From DASZHJ01 sp035581425 (lineage in GTDB: Bacteria > Pseudomonadota > Alphaproteobacteria > ATCC43930 > CGMCC-115725): a stretch of 24,421 nucleotides of DNA. The stretch is from positions 1 through 24,421 of the forward strand of contig DATJVP010000167.1 in the NCBI GenBank assembly GCA_035581425.1. Direction: 5' to 3'. Position 1 is the stretch's first letter; each line of letters starts with the position of its first letter. Shown here one piece after another: positions 21,272 through 24,421 of the stretch. The notes beneath the pieces were generated by a model that searched no databases, had not been told where the DNA came from, and saw only the letters and a program-made list of their open reading frames with translations. The position numbers and the translations under genes were made by a program.

Positions 21272-22321
21272 ATGACCGCCAATCCACGCTGGACGCGTAG
21301 GCCTGCGGGCTCGACCTGGGGCGATTTCGGAGTTGACGATCAGCGCGGACGACTCAACCTGCTGACGCCAAGGAAAGTGCTAGAGGGGATCGCAGAGGTG
21401 AAGGAGGGTCGGACCTTCTGCCTGTCGCTGCCGCTCGACTATCCCGGCGGCAACAAGCTCAATCCGCGCCGGCATCCGCCGAAGCTCCAGCCGACGATGC
21501 GCGACGGCAATCCCAACATGAACATCCCCCTGAGCCTCTTCGATCCGCATTGGACCGACATCGTCTCCGACGATGCCGTCTTCCTGCATCTGCAGTACTC
21601 GACGCAGTGGGACAGCCTTGCGCATGTAGGGCAACTCTTCGACGTCGACGGCGATGGCGAGCCGGAGATGGTCTATTACAACGGCTACCGTGCAGGCGAG
21701 CACATCGTGGGTCCCGTCGACTACAGCGAGGGCCGCCAGCCGCCGGCCGAGGGCGAGACCGGCGCCCGCGCACTCGGCGTCGAGAACATGGCGACCGCCT
21801 GCATGCAGGGCCGCGCGGTCATGATCGATCTCGAGGCGCATTACGGGCGCGAGCGCAAGCTCGTGGGCTTCGAGGACCTGATGGACGTTCTCACCAAGGA
21901 CAGGGTCGTCGTCGAGGAAGGCGACATGGTCTGCATTCGCACGGGTTTCGCTCAGGTCCTGCTGGAGATGAAGAAGGATCCCGACGAGAAGGTTTTGCAT
22001 GGCGCTTGCGCCGTCCTCGACGGGCGGGACCAGCGGCTCCTCAACTGGATCACCCGGAGCGGGCTCGTCTCGCTGATCTCCGACAACTACGCGGTCGAGG
22101 CGCATCCCTCGCGGCCCTGCGAGGACGACCACTGCGCCTCCTTGCCGCTCCACGAGCATTGCCTCTTCAAGCTCGGCGTGAATCTGGGCGAGATCTGGTA
22201 TCTCTCCGAGCTCGCGGATTGGCTCCGCGCGCACAAGCGCAACCGCTTTCTCCTGACGGCACCTCCGCTCCGGCTCCCCGGCGCCGTCGGCTCCCCCGCA
22301 ACGCCCGTCGCCACGGTCTAG
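21272..22321 (+). CDS. Cyclase-family (kynurenine-formamidase-like) metal-dependent hydrolase, TQWD variant
   Basis: A 349-residue protein of the cyclase family (relatives include bacterial kynurenine formamidase and isatin hydrolase), usually Mn- or Zn-dependent hydrolases. Visible landmarks are GSTWGDFGVDDQRGRLNLLT, VKEGRTFCLSLPLDYPGG, the metal region YSTQWDSLAHVG (residues 109-120), VENMATACMQGRAVMIDLEA, EEGDMVCIRTGF, SLISDNYAVEAHP and SLPLHEHCLFKLGVNLGEIW. The usual HxGTHxDxPxH motif appears here as STQWDSLAH, keeping D114 and H118 but with Gln/Trp in place of the Thr-His-x part; I recall this variant from a large subgroup. AAGGAG (21257-21262) lies 9 nt before ATG 21272 and directly abuts ATG 21263, so 21272 is the start. 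The substrate is unknown. Confidence 0.92.
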   Translation: MTANPRWTRRPAGSTWGDFGVDDQRGRLNLLTPRKVLEGIAEVKEGRTFCLSLPLDYPGGNKLNPRRHPPKLQPTMRDGNPNMNIPLSLFDPHWTDIVSDDAVFLHLQYSTQWDSLAHVGQLFDVDGDGEPEMVYYNGYRAGEHIVGPVDYSEGRQPPAEGETGARALGVENMATACMQGRAVMIDLEAHYGRERKLVGFEDLMDVLTKDRVVVEEGDMVCIRTGFAQVLLEMKKDPDEKVLHGACAVLDGRDQRLLNWITRSGLVSLISDNYAVEAHPSRPCEDDHCASLPLHEHCLFKLGVNLGEIWYLSELADWLRAHKRNRFLLTAPPLRLPGAVGSPATPVATV

Positions 22322-22327
22322 CGCTGC

Positions 22328-22383
22328 CGAGACCCTCACCCTCCCGCGCCCGTCGCGAAGCGGCTGTAAGGTTGAGGGTCTCG
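22328..22383. terminator. Inverted repeat between convergent genes (possible bidirectional terminator or REP-like element)
   Basis: CGAGACCCTCA (22328-22338) and TGAGGGTCTCG (22373-22383) form a perfect 11-bp inverted repeat separated by 34 nt that includes CGCG...CGCG. It fills the 66-bp gap between the convergent cyclase and synthetase genes. The GAGACCCTCACCCTCCCGCG type of sequence resembles dispersed repetitive palindromes common in GC-rich alphaproteobacteria. There is no T-run. Confidence 0.55.
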
Positions 22384-22387
22384 CGGA

Positions 22388-24421
22388 TCAAACCTGACGC
22401 TCGACGAGCGCGTCGAGGACGATGAGGCCTTCGCCGCGAGAGCGCAGCAGGACGGGATTGAGATCGACGGAGGCGATGCGGCCTTCGGCGGAGAGCATGA
22501 TCTCGCCCAGTCGTACGGCTGCGCGTGCGAGCGCGGGTGCGTCGAGCGGCGGCTCGCCGCGGACGCCCGCGAGAAGCGGCGCGATCCGCAATCGCTCGAG
22601 CGCCTCGAGCGCATCGGCCTCGCCGAAGGGAGGCAGTAGCACCGCGATGTCCGGCATCGCCTCGACGTATTTGCCGCCGTCGCCGAGCATCACCACCGGG
22701 CCGAAGACGGGATCGAGCCGTGCGCCCAGCACGCATTCACGAGAGCCTGCGGCCATCGCGGCGACGATGACGCCATCCCGCGCCACCCCCATCGTGCCGA
22801 GCTTCTCCCATTGCGCGCGGAAAGCAGCAGCGGCGCTTTCCTCGTCGGCGATGCCGAGCGCCACGAGCCCGTGCTCGCTCTTGTGCGGCACCTCGGCAGA
22901 GCACGCCTTTACGGCGACGCGGGGACCGAGCGCGCGGAAGGCCGCGCGGGTCTCGGCCTCGCTCCGGCACAGCCGGTAGGGCACGACGGGAATGCCGTGA
23001 ACGGCGAGTAGCTCCAGGCTCTGGGCTTCGTTCAGGAACCGCGTCGAGCCCGCGGGCACGCGCACCTCGCGGCGCGCGGGCGGCGGCGGGAGCTTCCGGC
23101 GCAGCAGCGCCCAATGCGAGGCGAGCTGGTCGAGTGCGTCGATCGCGGGAACTTCCGCGGGAAAGACCGGGATGCCCGCGGCGCGAAACGGCGCGGCGAC
23201 GCTCGCTTGCGGGATCGCGACCGCCACCGGCTTTCCGGTCGCGCGCGCGAAATCCGCGGTGTCGCGCGCGAAAGCCTCGACATCGTAGCCGACGCCCGCG
23301 ACGGGGATGGAGATCAGCGTGAGATCGACCGCGGCATCTGCCGCGAGGATCGGAAGGATCGCGGAGAGGAGGCGACTGTTGGAGAGAAGCGCTGCGGTGA
23401 TGTCGATGGGGTTCGTCACGGTGGCAAAGCCCGGGAGCGCGGCCGCGAGTGCCGTCCGCGTTCCCTCCGCGAGCGGCGCCATGGGCATGCCGCGCTCGGA
23501 GGCGCGGTCGGCCGACATGACGCAGGAGGCGCCTGAATTGCTGATGGCGACGAAGCGGCGTCCCTCCGGGCGCCAGCCCTTGAGATAGAGTTCCGTGGCA
23601 TTGACGAGGTCGGCCACGTCGCGCGCGCGCCAGATGCCCTCGCGGCGGAAATAGGCATCGACCGTGCGGTCCTCGTTCGCAAGCGCCCCCGTGTGCGAGC
23701 GCGCGGCCTGCTGTCCCGCCGCAGTGCGCCCGGCCTTGAGCGCGACGACCGGCACCTCCCGCGCCCGCGCCGCCGCCGCGACCGCCGATATCGCTGCGGC
23801 GTCGGGAATGGATTCGAGGTAAAGCAGCAGCAGCTTCACGCCGGGATCCTCGACCACGGCGCGCGCGAGCTCTGCCACCGTTACGTCGGCGTCGTTCCCC
23901 GTCGCGTGCGTGTGGCGCACGCCGACGCCCCGCCCTCGCAGGAGCCCGTAGGGCACGACGCTCATGGCGCCGCTTTGGCTCACGATCGCGACGGGCCCAT
24001 CTTCGGGCGGAGCCTCCAGGAACATGGTGGAGAAGCTCAGCACCGCGCCGGTGCCGAAATTCGCGAGACCCTGCGAGTTCGGGCCGACGAGGCGCATCCC
24101 CGCCTGCCGCGCGCGCGCGACCATGGCGCGTTCCTGGACGCGGCCCGCCTCGCCGGTCTCGCCGAATCCCGAGGCCATGACGATGACGGCCTCGACCCCC
24201 GCGGCCGCGCAGTGATCGACTGCTTGCACCGCAGCCTCGCCCGCGACCGCGACGATCGCGAGCTGCGGCACTTCCGGCAGCGCCGCGAGATCGGGAAAGG
24301 CCTTGTGCCCCTGGATTTCCGGCCGGTTCGGATTAATCGGGAAGACGCGACCGCGAAAGCCGAAGCGGCCGAGATAGTGGATCGGCCTGCCGCCGATCTT
24401 GTGCGGATTATCGGAGGCGCC
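22388..24421 (-). CDS. ADP/NDP-forming acyl-CoA synthetase (acetate--CoA ligase family), 5' cut by window edge
   Basis: The frame is open to the right edge, showing 677 residues of a protein usually near 700, so only a short N-terminal piece is missing. Order of domains: CoA-binding Rossmann domain (GASDNPHKIGGRPIHYLGRF, VFPINPNRPEIQG), succinyl-CoA-ligase-like flavodoxin domains (LVGPNSQGLANFGTG, VAIVSQSGAMS, THATGNDADVTVAEL), the segment ARSHTGALANEDR with the phosphorylated His at codon 23693-23695, and a C-terminal ATP-grasp domain (EAQSLELLAVHGIPVV, VAVKACSAEVPHKSEHG, MLGDGGKYVEAM, ASVDLNPVLLRSRGEG). The family makes or uses acyl-CoA with ATP or GTP and phosphate; the acid substrate is not readable. 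Its 3' end faces the cyclase gene, with an inverted repeat between. Confidence 0.96.
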   Translation of the reverse strand, partial: GASDNPHKIGGRPIHYLGRFGFRGRVFPINPNRPEIQGHKAFPDLAALPEVPQLAIVAVAGEAAVQAVDHCAAAGVEAVIVMASGFGETGEAGRVQERAMVARARQAGMRLVGPNSQGLANFGTGAVLSFSTMFLEAPPEDGPVAIVSQSGAMSVVPYGLLRGRGVGVRHTHATGNDADVTVAELARAVVEDPGVKLLLLYLESIPDAAAISAVAAAARAREVPVVALKAGRTAAGQQAARSHTGALANEDRTVDAYFRREGIWRARDVADLVNATELYLKGWRPEGRRFVAISNSGASCVMSADRASERGMPMAPLAEGTRTALAAALPGFATVTNPIDITAALLSNSRLLSAILPILAADAAVDLTLISIPVAGVGYDVEAFARDTADFARATGKPVAVAIPQASVAAPFRAAGIPVFPAEVPAIDALDQLASHWALLRRKLPPPPARREVRVPAGSTRFLNEAQSLELLAVHGIPVVPYRLCRSEAETRAAFRALGPRVAVKACSAEVPHKSEHGLVALGIADEESAAAAFRAQWEKLGTMGVARDGVIVAAMAAGSRECVLGARLDPVFGPVVMLGDGGKYVEAMPDIAVLLPPFGEADALEALERLRIAPLLAGVRGEPPLDAPALARAAVRLGEIMLSAEGRIASVDLNPVLLRSRGEGLIVLDALVERQV

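Overview
The window is a gene-dense, GC-rich stretch of bacterial chromosome, very probably from an alphaproteobacterium (Rhodospirillales-like or a relative). The basis is the gene order: a small membrane protein, a secreted helical protein and xerD lie on the minus strand, divergent from aroK-aroB; DUF2889, an RHH_4 protein, bolA, a J-domain protein, cobS and cobT follow. The CobST-type (aerobic) cobaltochelatase, the GC-rich codon use and the twin-arginine-like leaders agree with this. No rRNA, tRNA, CRISPR array, insertion sequence or phage gene is visible. Both edges cut genes: a DegP/HtrA-type protease on the left and an ADP-forming acyl-CoA synthetase on the right.

Layout. 1-1828 (+): C-terminal PDZ half of a Do-family protease, a strong GC-rich hairpin, then an orphan ABC substrate-binding protein. 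1831-2784 (-): accA. 2941-6558 (+): a tight four-gene cassette of SxtJ-family membrane protein, a 49-residue DUF5989 membrane protein starting with GTG, a NodU/CmcH-family carbamoyltransferase, and a membrane-anchored SGNH-hydrolase-like protein. 6578-10001 (-): TPR membrane protein, xerD, a 514-residue secreted unknown and a 46-residue membrane protein; the last three overlap one another. 10072-12414 (+): two mini-ORFs overlapping into aroK, then aroB and DUF2889. 12399-13136 (-): RHH_4 regulator and bolA, separated by the only AT-rich intergenic region. 13228-17852 (+): J-domain protein, cobS, cobT and a degenerate PaaK-like protein. 18120-19454 (+): ArsB/NhaD-superfamily permease with a hairpin leader. 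19471-21075 (-): exported dienelactone hydrolase and a secreted four-cysteine unknown. 21272-22321 (+): cyclase-family protein, convergent with the ADP-forming acyl-CoA synthetase (22388 to right edge, -) across an 11-bp inverted repeat.

How the parts work together. aroK and aroB supply two shikimate-pathway steps and overlap by 4 nt. CobS and CobT are the AAA+ and VWA subunits that drive cobalt insertion by CobN, which is not in the window. BolA and the J-domain protein are their usual alphaproteobacterial neighbours. The most interesting unit is the 2941-6558 cassette: its gene set suggests membrane-coupled O-carbamoylation of a surface or periplasmic product that I cannot identify. It sits in opposite orientation between accA and the xerD cluster, genes that are commonly close together in this class. 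Second are a PaaK-like protein that has lost its nucleotide-binding motifs and C-terminal domain, and the overlapping mini-ORFs that run into aroK.
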